DNA of 64,000 nt from Notamacropus eugenii (Eukaryota; Chordata; Mammalia; Diprotodontia; Macropodidae), in the NCBI RefSeq assembly GCF_028372415.1, contig NC_092879.1, positions 66,603,427 through 66,667,426 on the forward strand, in the 5' to 3' direction. Shown here piece after piece: positions 34,855-45,174 of this stretch. The notes below the pieces were generated by a model. The model saw nothing but the letters and a program-made list of their open reading frames with translations, was not told the origin of the DNA and did not search any database. Numbering within the stretch: the stretch's first letter is position 1; each line of letters opens with the position of its first letter. Position numbers and translations under genes: made by a program.

Positions 34855-35720
34855 ATAAATTACTGGGGAAAAGACTCTATATTTGATGTAAACTTCTGGG
34901 ACAACTAGAAAGCAGTTTGGAAGAAATTAGGTGTAGCCCAGCATATTATACCATTTATCACAATATATTCTAAAATGTCCTAAATCTTAGTAGAAAGGAA
35001 GGAAAATGGTACTCTTCACAACTGTGGCTCAATGGAGAATTCTTAGCCAACCAAGGAACAGAGGTGATTGGTGGGAGTGAGTATGAGGTAAAAGGTCTGG
35101 GTTTGTGATTTCAACAGGTTGGGTCATCTCTTGGTGAGGAAAATCCCTGGATCAGTGTAGCAACAGCTGAGCAATTCAAAGTGGTTGATTAGAACCTTCA
35201 GGTAATTCTAAATTCTCTGAGTCTGTTAGTCCTTGATTTGCCCAAGGGCCACACAGCTAATAAGTTTCAGAGGTAGTATTTGAACTCAGCTCTTGCTGAG
35301 CATAAAGTCAGCCCTCCATCCGCTATACAAAGATGCCTCCAGGGCTGGACATTAAAACCAAAATATACAATTTTGATTACATAAAATCTTAAATTGTGCA
35401 AAATCAGTGCAGAGAGTACAGAAAAATTATTGAGTGGGAAAGCTCCTTTACCTTAAATATAGAAGTCTGATTTCCAAAATATATTAGGAATCAACACAAA
35501 TATATAAGGCTAAGAACCATACCCCCAGGAGATAAGTGGTTAAAACATAGAAACACCTTTCAAAATTAAAAAAAAATTAAAGAAAAAAAAAGAACTTCAA
35601 ACCATCAGTGACCATAGGAAAACATGCTCTAAATTAACAATAATGAAAGAAACTCAAATTAAAACCACTCTTTAAACACACAAATGAACAAAAATGGCAA
35701 AACCTGGAAACAGGTGATGT
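34855..35720 (+). mobile_element. L1 ORF2 3' part, sense, with a MIR in it
   Basis: 'gaaagcagtttggaagaaat' (about 34911) and, after a gap, 'gaaaacatgctctaaattaa' (35619) are sense counterparts of the antisense blocks at 7880 and 7420. The intervening L1 is decayed and interrupted near 35225. Confidence 0.6.
35225..35340 (-). mobile_element. MIR fragment inside the L1
   Basis: 'gccacacagctaataagttt' and 'ccatccgctatacaaagat'. Confidence 0.6.
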
Positions 35721-35764
35721 TTTGTATTATTTGGGGGGGAGTGACAGACAGAGAAGTTAACCTT

Positions 35765-35870
35765 CTACTACCCTGTGAGGTCCCTGAAGACAGAGGTGGG
35801 TTTTAGTTTAGAACGTTTCTAGCACGTTCTCCTGGCCAGAACAGACACTTTATCAATATTGTTGAAAGTT
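35765..35870 (+). mobile_element. L2 3' end, degraded
   Basis: 'gaggtccctgaagacagagg' and 'cactttatcaatattgttga' follow the order of the L2 end. Confidence 0.5.
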
Positions 35871-37059
35871 GGGCTTGGTCTAGCGATGGAGGTTCTGGGC
35901 ATGGTCATGTATAATGTCAGAGCAAATGTGTCTTTACGCTGCAAGCAAATAATTCTGCTTGATTTCAAATGTAGCAGAACTAACTAGCAGCTCCTTCTCT
36001 CTTCGGGAGGACCCTTTGCCAGGCTAGAACAAGTTAACTCTCACAGTTAAGGTTAGAGGTATTGACTTTCGTGGCAAATGGGAATGATGGGTTTGAGTAA
36101 GCCAGGGCTTCCTTGGAAAACGCAGCAGGAGAGAAGGTGAATTGCTGTTTCAGAAGTTCAGAGATCTTCAGGGTCTTTAGTGATCAAGGGAAGATAGATT
36201 TTGTGTAGTCACTAAATAAATGGCTCAAACGAAAAAGTATGGGAATAAAGTGGCGACCCTGGAAAATCCTGAGAAATCCTGGGTATCTTTAGATGAAGGA
36301 AGGAGTGATCTGGTCCAGAGCTGCACCGACCTCATTCTAGTTCATCTGAACGTCTTATGAGTAATAAATGAATGAAAGAAGGAATGGAAAGAATGAAGAG
36401 AGGAAGAAAGAGAAAAGGAAGGAAGAGAAAGAGTACATTAAGTGGTTAATTCAATGCACTTTGATAAATGATGAGAATAAAAATAACAAGTCAGACAGTC
36501 CCTAAAGGAGCTCACGTTCTGATTGGAGAATAATGCCTATGTTAGTTGAAAAGGTCCAGTGGTCTCTAGTGGCAGAAAAAGGTCCACTGATAAATTATAT
36601 CATATGTTCTGAGGTTGGCCTATTGGACAGTGACAAAGGCTTTGGGGGCAATATCTTGCTTTTCTGGGTCTTCATTAGCCATGGGTAGAGCTGTTGCAGG
36701 AGCCAAGGCCAAACTGTTTCTCCCTAGGGTTTCCTTCCCAGGATGATGGCTACAAGTATTAGGCTGTAAGTAATGCTATTCTGAAAGCTCTTTGGTTCAG
36801 GATCCTGGGTGTTGTCTCCATCTGGGTTTGAAGGGATGTGGTAGTCAAAGTAGTGATGATCTAACTTGCCTGGCACATGATGCCTCCCATTCCCCTCCTT
36901 AGGTGCCATGCTACTTCAGCTAAGTTGGCTTGCCTGTCCTGTGGGTGGCAATTGGTTGGCACAAGAGCCACCTCTCTGGATAATGGCTATAAGGGCTGGG
37001 CTAGAAGCAGGATCTCTGGTTTGGGGAGTTCTGGCACTCCAAGGGCTCCTATTCTTATT
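35871..37059. other. Mostly unassigned, with a purine tract and a repeat scrap
   Basis: A GAAA/GGAA-rich purine tract lies at 36360-36440. A scrap of the unnamed ancient family is at about 36440-36530 ('aaaggagctcacgttctgat'). The remainder is unrecognised. Confidence 0.45.
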
Positions 37060-37190
37060 TAGTTGTTTTCATGTTCTCTCTCCCATTATTTTGTGAGCTG
37101 CTTGAAAGCAGGGACTGTCATTTGCCTTTCTTTGTATCCCCATTGCCCACAGTACCTGGCACATAATAGGCACCTAATAATTGCTTGTCA
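37060..37190 (+). mobile_element. L2 3' end
   Basis: 'gaaagcagggactgtcattt', 'tttgtatccccattgcccac' and 'acctggcacataataggcac'. Confidence 0.75.
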
Positions 37191-37279
37191 CATTTTGTGG
37201 TAGAGGTGATGTGGAATATTCTCCACCATGATTTCTCTACTCAGCATTGTGAAAGAAATGTTTAGTGATTCATATTCAA

Positions 37280-37615
37280 GTGTTTATTTTTAAGTGTTCT
37301 AAGAACTTTCATGTAGAAGAGGGCTTAGACCTGTTTTGTTGGCCCCATCGGGAAGAATAAGGGACAATGGAAGGAAGTCGCAAAGAGATAAATTCAGTTT
37401 AATGTCAGGAAATTCTTTCTAACAATTAGAGCTGTCTCAAAGTGGAATGGGCTGCCTTGGAAAGTAAAGCGTTTCTTATCAGGTGGTCAGGAAAAGGCTG
37501 GATAACCACTAATCAAGAATATTGTAAAGGCGAGTCTTGTCCAGGCATGGGCTAGATTCAATGACCTCTGAGATCTCTGTCACCCCTGTTACCTATGACA
37601 TTCTATGATTCTGGA
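37280..37615 (+). mobile_element. L3/CR1-type LINE 3' end
   Basis: 'aattctttctaacaattaga', 'gtggaatgggctgccttgg' and the terminal 'gacattctatgattctg' are the hallmark CR1-clade 3' end. Confidence 0.75.
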
Positions 37616-37759
37616 GATGCCCTGAGAAGATAGTTACAATGACAATATTTTGGTCCAACAATTCAAGCAAGCAGTTCAGAATAATCCCAGAAAAGTGATC
37701 ACTTTATACCCTTTAACCCTTTGATCTCATCACTGGTTTTATCAGTTTAAATGTTTCTA

Positions 37760-37935
37760 ACTAGAATGGACCTTACACTGTCATCTATTCCAACCCTCTC
37801 ATTATACAGCGGGAGGTTGGGGTAGGGAAAGGGATAACTTTCTGAAAGTTGCACAAGTAATAAATGCAATGTCAGATTAAAACCCAGGTCATCCAACTCC
37901 AAATCCAACTCTTTCTCCACTGTGTCATTCCAAGG
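37760..37935 (-). mobile_element. MIR-like SINE
   Basis: 'tcatctattccaaccctctc' and 'caactctttctccactgtgt'. Confidence 0.6.
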
Positions 37936-37984
37936 AGGTTACAAAACACAGAAGTACATTCAATCGGTACCAATGGTCCCATAC

Positions 37985-38300
37985 AGCAGCACTTTTTAGA
38001 TGGGAAAAAAATCACTGGAAATCAAGCTGATGGGTAGAGGAAATAGCTGAACAAATTGTGATAGGTGAAGGTAATTAGGTATTTGGGGGAAGTAAGAAAT
38101 ACTTCTTGGTCGAGATTCAGAGAAACATGGAATGATGGGTAAGAATTGGTGTGAATTAAATAAGCAGAACCAGGAGATCAGTATACTCAGGGACTGCAGT
38201 AATGTAAATTAAAAGCACACTGAGTTTGAGACCAAATTCCACAGTAATTGTAAAAAAACTAACCAGTAACAACTGCTTAGAACAGATAATGAAACATGCT
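37985..38300 (+). mobile_element. L1 3'UTR fragment
   Basis: 'taagcagaaccaggagatca' and 'ataatgaaacatgcttcc' are sense counterparts of the antisense L1 3'UTR at 6800-7000. A G11-12 run follows at about 38306-38317. Confidence 0.6.
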
Positions 38301-38624
38301 TCCTTGGGGGGGGGGGGGATGGGGGGCAGCTCTAGGAAATTCTAGGAAGGCTGGGGTGGTAAGGAATGTTCTATAGGCATCATCATCTCTATTGTTTAGA
38401 CATAACTAAAAGGGAAGGTTCCATGGGAGAGGACAAGGGGTGGTCAAAAGGGAGGGGAGGCATGTTTCTAGAAATGTCTGTGAAAGAAAAAGAGAATTCA
38501 AAGATAAGTTGTTATTGTTATTTTTAAATTGGAATTCTTGAGTTCTCCATTGATCTGACCCAGTGCAAGAGTCCAGGAAGGAGCCTTCCCTCTGCTTGCC
38601 CCCCACCCCGACACCCCCCTCAAG

Positions 38625-40922
38625 ATGGAAGTGTCCAAAACTACTTCTAGCTTTGGAGACCAGACCACTTTGACACTAGCAACCATGGTCTCTGAGCGGG
38701 AGGATGCCATGATGGAGGCAGTGGCCCAACTCCAGGCAGGGCTGTTCTGGCTCCCGCATCCAAAGAAGGTGTTGATATATATGAAAAGGCTTAATGATCT
38801 ACCAATGACTGTGGATGTTCTGGCAGAGACCGACATTTACAGGACTGTGAACAGTTTGTGTAAATATGAAGAGGTGGGTGCCATAGCTCGGAATTTAGTG
38901 AGGCGATGGAAAAATCTAATCCCCATCGATGAAGTCTCTGACTCTGACTCGGTCTTAGATTGGGGGGAGCAGTACCCTGAGAGGAGTAGTTCCAGGAAGC
39001 GGCCCCATGATATTTCCTCCAAGGAGGGTGACTTCCAAAAAACTTGGAAATGTTTGTACAACCAGTCACAGAGCCCAGATTTTAGAGGTAAAAAACAACT
39101 GAAGCTCTGGTTGCCCGAGAGAAGCCTCAGCATATCACTTGATCATGAGAGAAGAGAAGAAAGAAAACAACGTAATCAAATTTTATCGTTAGATCGTCCA
39201 GGCAGTGGCCGAGTTCAATCACAGCCTTCCACCAGCCTTCAACAGGTCAACGTAGGCTATTCCAGTCACCAGGAAGAGAGGGATCTGAAATTTGGTAAAC
39301 GCTCAGGCCTCCACATTCAAGACAAAGTAAAGGCTGTCCAAGAGATTCTAAGTGAATTGTCCCAGGTTAAACCTAGGCCTTTTAATGAGAAGACAGAACA
39401 CAGAGTATTATATCAGAAAGAAAAATATCAAGTGGACTTTGAAGAACAGAAGAAAAATTTTGCTTTGAGCAAAGAAAAATTTTCTAATGTTTCATCCAGA
39501 GAGGTGTGCCAGAGACCACCCTACAGAACTGACACAAAGGAGAAACGGAAGGGTGCTACCAGGAGATACAAGTATAAGGAGAGCTGCAGTGTCAAAAAGC
39601 ATTTTCCTTCTTTTATAAAACACATTGCAAAAACAAAACACCTGGATACTCCAGAATCAAAAGTGGAAAAACCCCAACTAAATAGGAACTTGTTGGATGG
39701 AGGGAAAAGGCTCAAAGACAAGGGAGTGTCTTCCAATGTACAGACCCAGGAGGGGAAATACAAATCCCCAAACTCCCACAAAAGCACAGCGAGTTATCTT
39801 CTGGAGTCTGGGGAGCCAGAACCATTTAACAGAGATGAACAGCCTACCACATCTTGTGGTTCTCGTTTCACCTATGCCTGGCAGCCACAAATGAAAAAGA
39901 ATGTAAAAATTCCAACTGTAGTTCATGAAGACAAAGGTCACATTAAAGAAAACAGTGCCAGAACTGATAGTAAAAGCCCAAATTCAGTTCAAAAGCTGCC
40001 TGAGATGAATGATGGCAAACCAGAAAAACAACCATCTGGAGCTATGTTGGCCGAAGTGAAAAATATGTCCACTCATGTTACACCACTCTTAGACAATATC
40101 ATCTTGCCTATAGTACCAGCAAGTCATCAGATCCCATCTTGTGGAACACCTCTCCCCTGGAAACTAAAGAAAAGAACCTCCTACCATGAAGAAGAAGGAG
40201 TTGGATTTATAGGACGAAGAATTAATTCAAAGATGCAAGTTTACTCAGGATCCAAATGTGGTTACCAACAAAAATTAATATCGCTCCACCAGCATTGTAT
40301 CAGGGTCCTCAATAACCATCTAGATTCCATCTTTGATATTGGAAATGTACCCTATACAGTGCTGGAGCCAGTTCTGGAGAAATGTACACCTAAACAACTG
40401 CAAAGAATTGAGGAATACAACCATCTATTAATTGAGAATACCAGTCAATTATGGAAAATTCATTGTTATCGAGATTTTAAAAAGGAAATACCAGATGAAG
40501 TTGAGTCCTGGAGGGAGCTATACTTTGAACTTCAGGAAATCCGAGAGCAGCGACTGCTGTTTTTAACAGAGAATATCCGATTGGCTCATGCCAGTAAACC
40601 CAAAGGCCGCCGGACAATGTTGGCCTTTGTCAATTCCGTGGTCAAACCACCTTGGGATGTAAGAAAGAGGCAGGTAAAATTTGGTACTGGTAGAGTAGGT
40701 GTTCCTAAAATGATTAAGATCAAGCCTGCCCTAGCCACCCCAGCCACCCACTACAGTGGCAGTAATGTACAACCATATGCTGGCCCTAGTACTAGTGGTA
40801 CTAAGTCAAAATCATCATTTGGTAGCATTGGTTCTTGTGGTTCTAGAAAAACAGTTGCAAACCAACCTGCCCCAATGATGGCCAAAACTGTCAAGGCATT
40901 CAAAAATCGATTCTTCCACTGA
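38625..40922 (+). CDS. Elongin A-like intronless gene (ELOA retrocopy, intact ORF)
   Basis: 765 codons, uninterrupted, homologous end to end to Elongin A (ELOA/TCEB3, about 770-800 aa in human). ELOA is the large subunit of the elongin complex: it raises the RNA polymerase II elongation rate and, with Elongin B/C and CUL5, forms a ubiquitin ligase for stalled polymerase in the nucleus. Visible parts: a TFIIS N-terminal-type domain at about residues 28-102 (LPMTVDVLAET, RRWKNLIP with W95); a long basic, charged linker; the conserved block GFIGRRINSKMQVYSGSK; a BC box at 553-561 (SLHQHCIRV, fitting S/T-L-x3-C-x3-V); the adjoining VPYTVLEPVLEKC and IEEYNH region; and the C-terminus PMMAKTVKAFKNRF. 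The parental gene is multi-exon and this copy has no introns, so it arose by retrotransposition. ATG 38625 and ATG 38685 (codon 21, acc-ATG-g) both have purine -3 and G +4; the second aligns better with the ELOA start. The symbol is left blank because identity with the primate retrogenes ELOA2/ELOA3 cannot be shown here. Confidence 0.93.
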   Translation: MEVSKTTSSFGDQTTLTLATMVSEREDAMMEAVAQLQAGLFWLPHPKKVLIYMKRLNDLPMTVDVLAETDIYRTVNSLCKYEEVGAIARNLVRRWKNLIPIDEVSDSDSVLDWGEQYPERSSSRKRPHDISSKEGDFQKTWKCLYNQSQSPDFRGKKQLKLWLPERSLSISLDHERREERKQRNQILSLDRPGSGRVQSQPSTSLQQVNVGYSSHQEERDLKFGKRSGLHIQDKVKAVQEILSELSQVKPRPFNEKTEHRVLYQKEKYQVDFEEQKKNFALSKEKFSNVSSREVCQRPPYRTDTKEKRKGATRRYKYKESCSVKKHFPSFIKHIAKTKHLDTPESKVEKPQLNRNLLDGGKRLKDKGVSSNVQTQEGKYKSPNSHKSTASYLLESGEPEPFNRDEQPTTSCGSRFTYAWQPQMKKNVKIPTVVHEDKGHIKENSARTDSKSPNSVQKLPEMNDGKPEKQPSGAMLAEVKNMSTHVTPLLDNIILPIVPASHQIPSCGTPLPWKLKKRTSYHEEEGVGFIGRRINSKMQVYSGSKCGYQQKLISLHQHCIRVLNNHLDSIFDIGNVPYTVLEPVLEKCTPKQLQRIEEYNHLLIENTSQLWKIHCYRDFKKEIPDEVESWRELYFELQEIREQRLLFLTENIRLAHASKPKGRRTMLAFVNSVVKPPWDVRKRQVKFGTGRVGVPKMIKIKPALATPATHYSGSNVQPYAGPSTSGTKSKSSFGSIGSCGSRKTVANQPAPMMAKTVKAFKNRFFH

Positions 40923-40974
40923 TAGGCCTATCTTCAAAGTGAGAATAGGGGCAAAGTGGAGCATTTGTGAAATT

Positions 40975-40980
40975 AATAAA
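40975..40980 (+). promoter_or_regulatory. AATAAA polyadenylation signal of the Elongin A-like gene
   Basis: AATAAA lies 53 bases past the stop codon. No A tail follows in the genome, so the retrocopy's original tail has eroded or lay elsewhere. Confidence 0.6.
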
Positions 40981-41254
40981 GCAGCTTTGAATCTTTCACT
41001 CCCTGAAGGTTGTCATTGTCAAATGAATGTCTTGAACTTGCCCATGGATTGATAGCTTTGTGGGTTTTTTTTTTAGTTTAGCCCCTATAGGGCCTGTATT
41101 TAATGCCTGTCTCCTTAACTGAGGAATATTTTAGCCATTTTAGGAAATAGATGAAAGCTTGAGCTTCTGGAGGATATGAATTTCAGTTCAACCTTGTAAG
41201 CTACAAAAACTGTTTTAGCTAAGAGATATTATCCTGGTTTGTAAAATGGCCCCC
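40981..41254. other. Unassigned downstream flank
   Basis: No repeat is recognised. It may include retrocopy 3'UTR or the insertion boundary. Confidence 0.35.
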
Positions 41255-41995
41255 CAAAATTAGAGTTTATGGAAGATGAGATTTCCTTCTTAAACTGGTA
41301 GATCAGGGAAAATCCATAGATAATGTGGATTTTAGCCAAACATTTGACAGCCTGTAATGCTAGTCACCTGGACAAGATGGAGTTTTATGAGCTAGAAGAT
41401 AATTAATTTTGGTGAATTTAAAATTGGTTGACTAGCAGGGTCCAAAGAAATGTCATTAATGTTTTGATGTTAGATTATAAGGAGGTCTCTTCTCAAGTGT
41501 TCCAGAGATTTGTGCTTGCCCCCGTGTTTCTAAACATTTTTACCATCTTAGATAAAGCCATAGTTTGCATCTGTATGCAATTTTCATTGAGCTTGGAAGG
41601 ACAGATAACATTTCCAATGGGCAGCATCAGGAGTTAAAGAGACCCTGCCGGATTAGAATATTGGGATGGATTCAATAAGATGAAATTTACCAGGAATGAA
41701 TAATTCCAAAGTATTTATAAAATTATATTAATAATTTACCATAAATGACACTATATTTATAAAATACGTGAAATTTATGATACTATATAAAATAATGTTT
41801 GTTATATAATAGATATTAACACTCCCCCCCAAAAAAACTCATACAATCTTGGATTGCATTAAAAGAAGTCTAGTATCTAGGACTAGGGAGGTATCAATTC
41901 TACTGCCAACTGCCTTGGTCATTCCATATCTTGATTATTGCCACCATTTAAGGACACTGAGAAGTTGGAGAGTTCTTGTGCCATTTGCAGACTTG
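41255..41995 (+). mobile_element. L3/CR1-type LINE, RT region to post-RT (copy 1)
   Basis: Sense words in L3 order: 'gattttagccaaacatttga' (the 'dFskAFD' RT block), 'gtccaaagaaatgtcattaa', 'ggaggtctcttctcaagtgt' and 'ctaggactagggaggtatca'. An AT-rich stretch (41700-41820) interrupts it. Frames are decayed. Confidence 0.72.
41858..41994 (+). repeat. Left arm of a 137-bp inverted duplication
   Basis: This piece of L3 copy 1 is repeated in inverted orientation at 42521-42657, with about 7 mismatches over the arm by direct comparison. Both arms encode RSLVSRTREV and ALVIPYLDYCHHLRTL in opposite directions. Confidence 0.93.
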
Positions 41996-42520
41996 GTAAC
42001 GGGGCCATTTATACCTAGAATAACATGGTCTACATTCATAATGGAAGGAAATGTTAAGTTTCAGTTAGAAGGCAGTTAAAATAACAATTGTAATTGTTTT
42101 CTCATCTAAGTTCACAGACCCCCGGAACGGTTCATAGATGCTACGACCAGCTATATAGACACATCTTGTGAAAACTTTTGAAGAACATATTATTAAGTAA
42201 ATGGTTAGTGAACTGATAGAAGAGGAAATAGTGATTACAGAGAGCCAACGTGGCTTCATCTAGGACACATCATATTACCCTAAGCTTATTTCCTTTGTCA
42301 ATAGGCTTACTAAACTAGCCGATCAAGCAGACACTCTGTTTATAGGTTGCCTATATTTTGGTGAAGTGTCTCATTATTCTTTAGATAAAGTGTCTCATGT
42401 TATCCTTGTGAAAACTACAGAGATATGAAGGCTAGAAGATAGAATAATTAGATAAAGCCAGAGATGGTTAAATGTCTGCAATCAAAACGCAGTCATTTGT
42501 AGTGTATATTAACTTGTATG

Positions 42521-42657
42521 GAGTCGGCAAATGGCACAAGAACTCGCCAACTTCTCAGTGTCCTTAAGTGGTGGCAATAATCAAGATATGGTATGACCAA
42601 GGCAGTTGGCAGTGGAATTAATACCTCCCTAGTCCTAGACACTAGACTTCTTTTAAT
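42521..42657 (-). repeat. Right arm of the inverted duplication, inserted in L3 copy 2
   Basis: It is about 95% identical to the reverse complement of 41858-41994. The flanking L3 words ('aacttgtatgg' before, 'tgacgtcttcacag' after) are adjacent in the L3 order I recall, so this is an added segment. Confidence 0.9.
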
Positions 42658-42750
42658 AAGTGACGTCTTCACAGTTATGTCCCCAGCCCTCTGTGCCAAC
42701 CCCTGTGCTTGTTAACACTTTTAACCAATGAGGAAGATAAATACATAAAT

Positions 42751-42910
42751 CAGGGGTGGGGAACCTGTGGCCTCTAGGCCTTTAGGTGAGGCCTTTTGAC
42801 TGAGTCCAAGTTTTACAGAATAGATCCTTCTGTTAAGGGTTTAAAGGGCTGCACCTGATGATCTAGAGGACCACATGTGGCCTCAAGGTCCCAGGTTTCC
42901 CCTTCCCCCC
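42751..42910. mobile_element. hAT-type MITE with perfect 8-bp duplication
   Basis: It starts caggggtggggaacctgtgg and ends with the imperfect inverse 'ggtttccccttcccccc'. acataaat flanks it exactly (42743-42750 and 42911-42918). An 8-bp duplication is diagnostic of hAT transposition. No transposase is present. Confidence 0.88.
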
Positions 42911-43220
42911 ACATAAATACACTCTTATCAAGCCTTCAGATGATCTAAAGCTAGGAAGTGTAGCTAAGATGCTAAATTATAGTTAAACTCTAAAACTATC
43001 TCAGCAGGATAGAACATTGGGCTGAATCTAGTATGATTAAATTCAGTACAGAAAAATGGCTTATTTGGGGATTCAAGAAAGCAATATCAAGTTTAAAATG
43101 GAGAGGGAAGGCATTGTGACATAAAAGTTTACCTGAGTAAGATCTGGGGGGTTTAGTGGACTGAAAACAGTTTTCTATGAGAGAATACAGCAATTTGGCA
43201 AACATTGCAAATAAGTTTTC

Positions 43221-43489
43221 TGGTTAGACCATAGATTTTCCCGCGTTTAGTGTTCATTTGCCATTATTTTTATAACTGTCTTAAGGAGGTCTGTTCTGAA
43301 CATATTTCAGGTTATTATGATGATCTCTCAGCTGATAGGGCAGGCTGCCAGACAGGGAATGCCATTTTGAGTAATGACTAATGACTCTCCCCTTCACCCC
43401 TTAATAACAGATTTGGGGGGAGTTTTGCAAAAAGAAATCCTGAAGGTTTTTGGTGATCAATTTCAGTTCACATCCACCAACAAATGTAT
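43221..43489. other. Unassigned spacer
   Basis: Nothing is recognised. Confidence 0.35.
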
Positions 43490-44690
43490 CTACTGGCTCC
43501 ATCTTTTGACGTTGTGGTCTACTGCTTCCTAGACACCCTTTTATCCCTTTACCTGTGTGACACTGCACTCTCCTGATGTCCTCCATACCTCTTTGTCTAT
43601 CCTCTGTCTCATTTGTAGGTTCTTTATCCTCTTCTTGCTCCTTGAATGGGAGTGGTCCCCGAGGTTCTGTTTTTTCCCCTTCAATCACTCTTTTCCTTGG
43701 TCATCTCACCCATTTCCATGACTTCAATTCTGACTTCTATGGCCATAGCTCCTAAGTCTCTATCTCCACACTTGCATTCTTCTCAGATATCCAGTCTTAT
43801 ACTTCTTTGGTTGGATGGAGATCTCAGCACCTTCAATGCCATCTGTCTGAACTTGTACTCCTATATCCTTCCAATAAAATGTGCCCCTTCTGCTAGGTTC
43901 TTTAATTCTGTTGCTAGTATAGCCATTTTTCTAGTCATCCAGGCTTATAACCTAGGTCTCATCTTTGACCCTTCTCTCTCCTTTACCCCATACATCTCAT
44001 TAAGTCCCAACGCTTCTTGTCCCCTCCTCTCAACTCCTATGACATCACCCTTGTTTAGTCCTCCATACATAAAATATTTTGTTAGCCTCATAATTGGGTT
44101 TTCTACCTTCAATTATTAGACCCTGTCCTTCCTTTACACCCTGCCATCCCAGTGAGAGTACTCAAAAATCTCTTCAGTTCTTATATTTAAAAAAAAGCCT
44201 TCAGTCTATCCCCATGGACTTGCAAGTAAAGCATTATGCCCAGGTCTTGGCATTTAAGGTCCTTCAACCTTATTGTATACTATTTCCCTGCCTAAACTGC
44301 TTTCTCTGGCATACTTTCTGTTGGGATTAAACTGGCATACCCTCTATTCTCATCGTCTCTTCTGCATGCCTCTGGCCATGGATCTTTTCCCCCATTCCCA
44401 CCTCCATCTATTGATGCCCCTCCATTCCTTGATGGCTCACCTCCTGCACAAAACTTTCCTCAACTGTTCTGCCTCCATCCTTTCCCCCTTTAAAAAATGA
44501 CTAATCCCTTCTCAGTTTCTCCTGCTACTTTGCTTAGCTCTGTTCCTTGTATCATAGTTATATGCACAAGTAACCACCCCCCAAAAATTAGATTGAGTAG
44601 GGTTTGCATTATATACGCCTTTGTATCCCCAGGGCACTACACAGTACCATTCACTCAATAGGGGCTAAGCAAATATTTAGTTAATGAGTA
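43490..44690 (+). mobile_element. Long L2 LINE fragment, RT region to 3' end
   Basis: L2 order is clear: 'cactgcactctcctgatgtc', 'cttggtcatctcacccattt', 'ctctatctccacacttgcat', 'ataacctaggtctcatcttt' and the end 'tttgtatccccagggcacta'. The 157-codon open frame at 43646-44119 is a remnant of L2 ORF2. The copy is decayed. Confidence 0.75.
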
Positions 44691-45174
44691 CTTGAGAAAA
44701 AAAAACTAATACCTGCGGGTAGAAGGGATTGTGGAGGCAAAGTTTGTACAGACAATATTTTTTCTCTATTATTGTGCAATTGAGTGGCTGACCTCTGTAA
44801 GTTCAATCTTGGCATCTATAACTCTCTGTTCTTTTTCCACCACAACTAATTAATTTTTAATGCAAGTAATAGCTTTACTTCTCTGCTATGTCCCTGAGAG
44901 CACACAGCTTAATGACACTGAATACTCAGTGTTCCCTGGTAAAAGATCATCTTAATGCTTGTTTGGGCTAATGCAGCTTGTGGTTCAAATGGAATTCTCT
45001 TTGGATGAGATTCTTCCACTCAGGGAAGGAGGGGCAACTCAGCTTCTCTCTTAACTGGCAATCCTACATAATGGCCTCAATCAACCTCTTTCTCTTTATA
45101 TCAAAGCAAAGTCTGTCATAAGTCATGCCCATCATGCCTTTGAGTAAATGTGTTCATTTCCTAAGATGCTTAAT
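44691..45174. other. Unassigned stretch
   Basis: Nothing is recognised. Confidence 0.35.

Larger units (their letters stand above)
42100..43220 (+). mobile_element. L3/CR1-type LINE copy 2, carrying two insertions
   Basis: Words in order: 'agagccaacgtggcttcatc', 'actaaactagccgatcaagc', 'cctgtgcttgttaacacttt', 'tgatctaaagctaggaagtg' and 'gaacattgggctgaatctag'. The 137-bp inverted arm and a hAT MITE interrupt an otherwise collinear element. Confidence 0.7.

Noticed and set aside
36724-37096. Overlapping 61-62 codon frames on both strands as candidate exons
   Set aside because: No splice-site pattern or domain; the right part runs into an L2 3' end.
38498-39133. Minus-strand open frames of 92-112 codons opposite the Elongin A-like gene
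   Set aside because: They are shadows of the real plus-strand coding frame and show no homology of their own.
39521-39941. Further open frames antisense or shifted within the Elongin A-like gene
   Set aside because: They are explained by the coding composition of the true frame.
41849-42699. Two similar peptides on opposite strands (RSLVSRTREV...) as a possible small gene pair
   Set aside because: Both come from the inverted duplication of an L3 LINE segment.
43646-44119. 157-codon open frame
   Set aside because: It lies inside a decayed L2 LINE and is a remnant of its ORF2, not a host gene.
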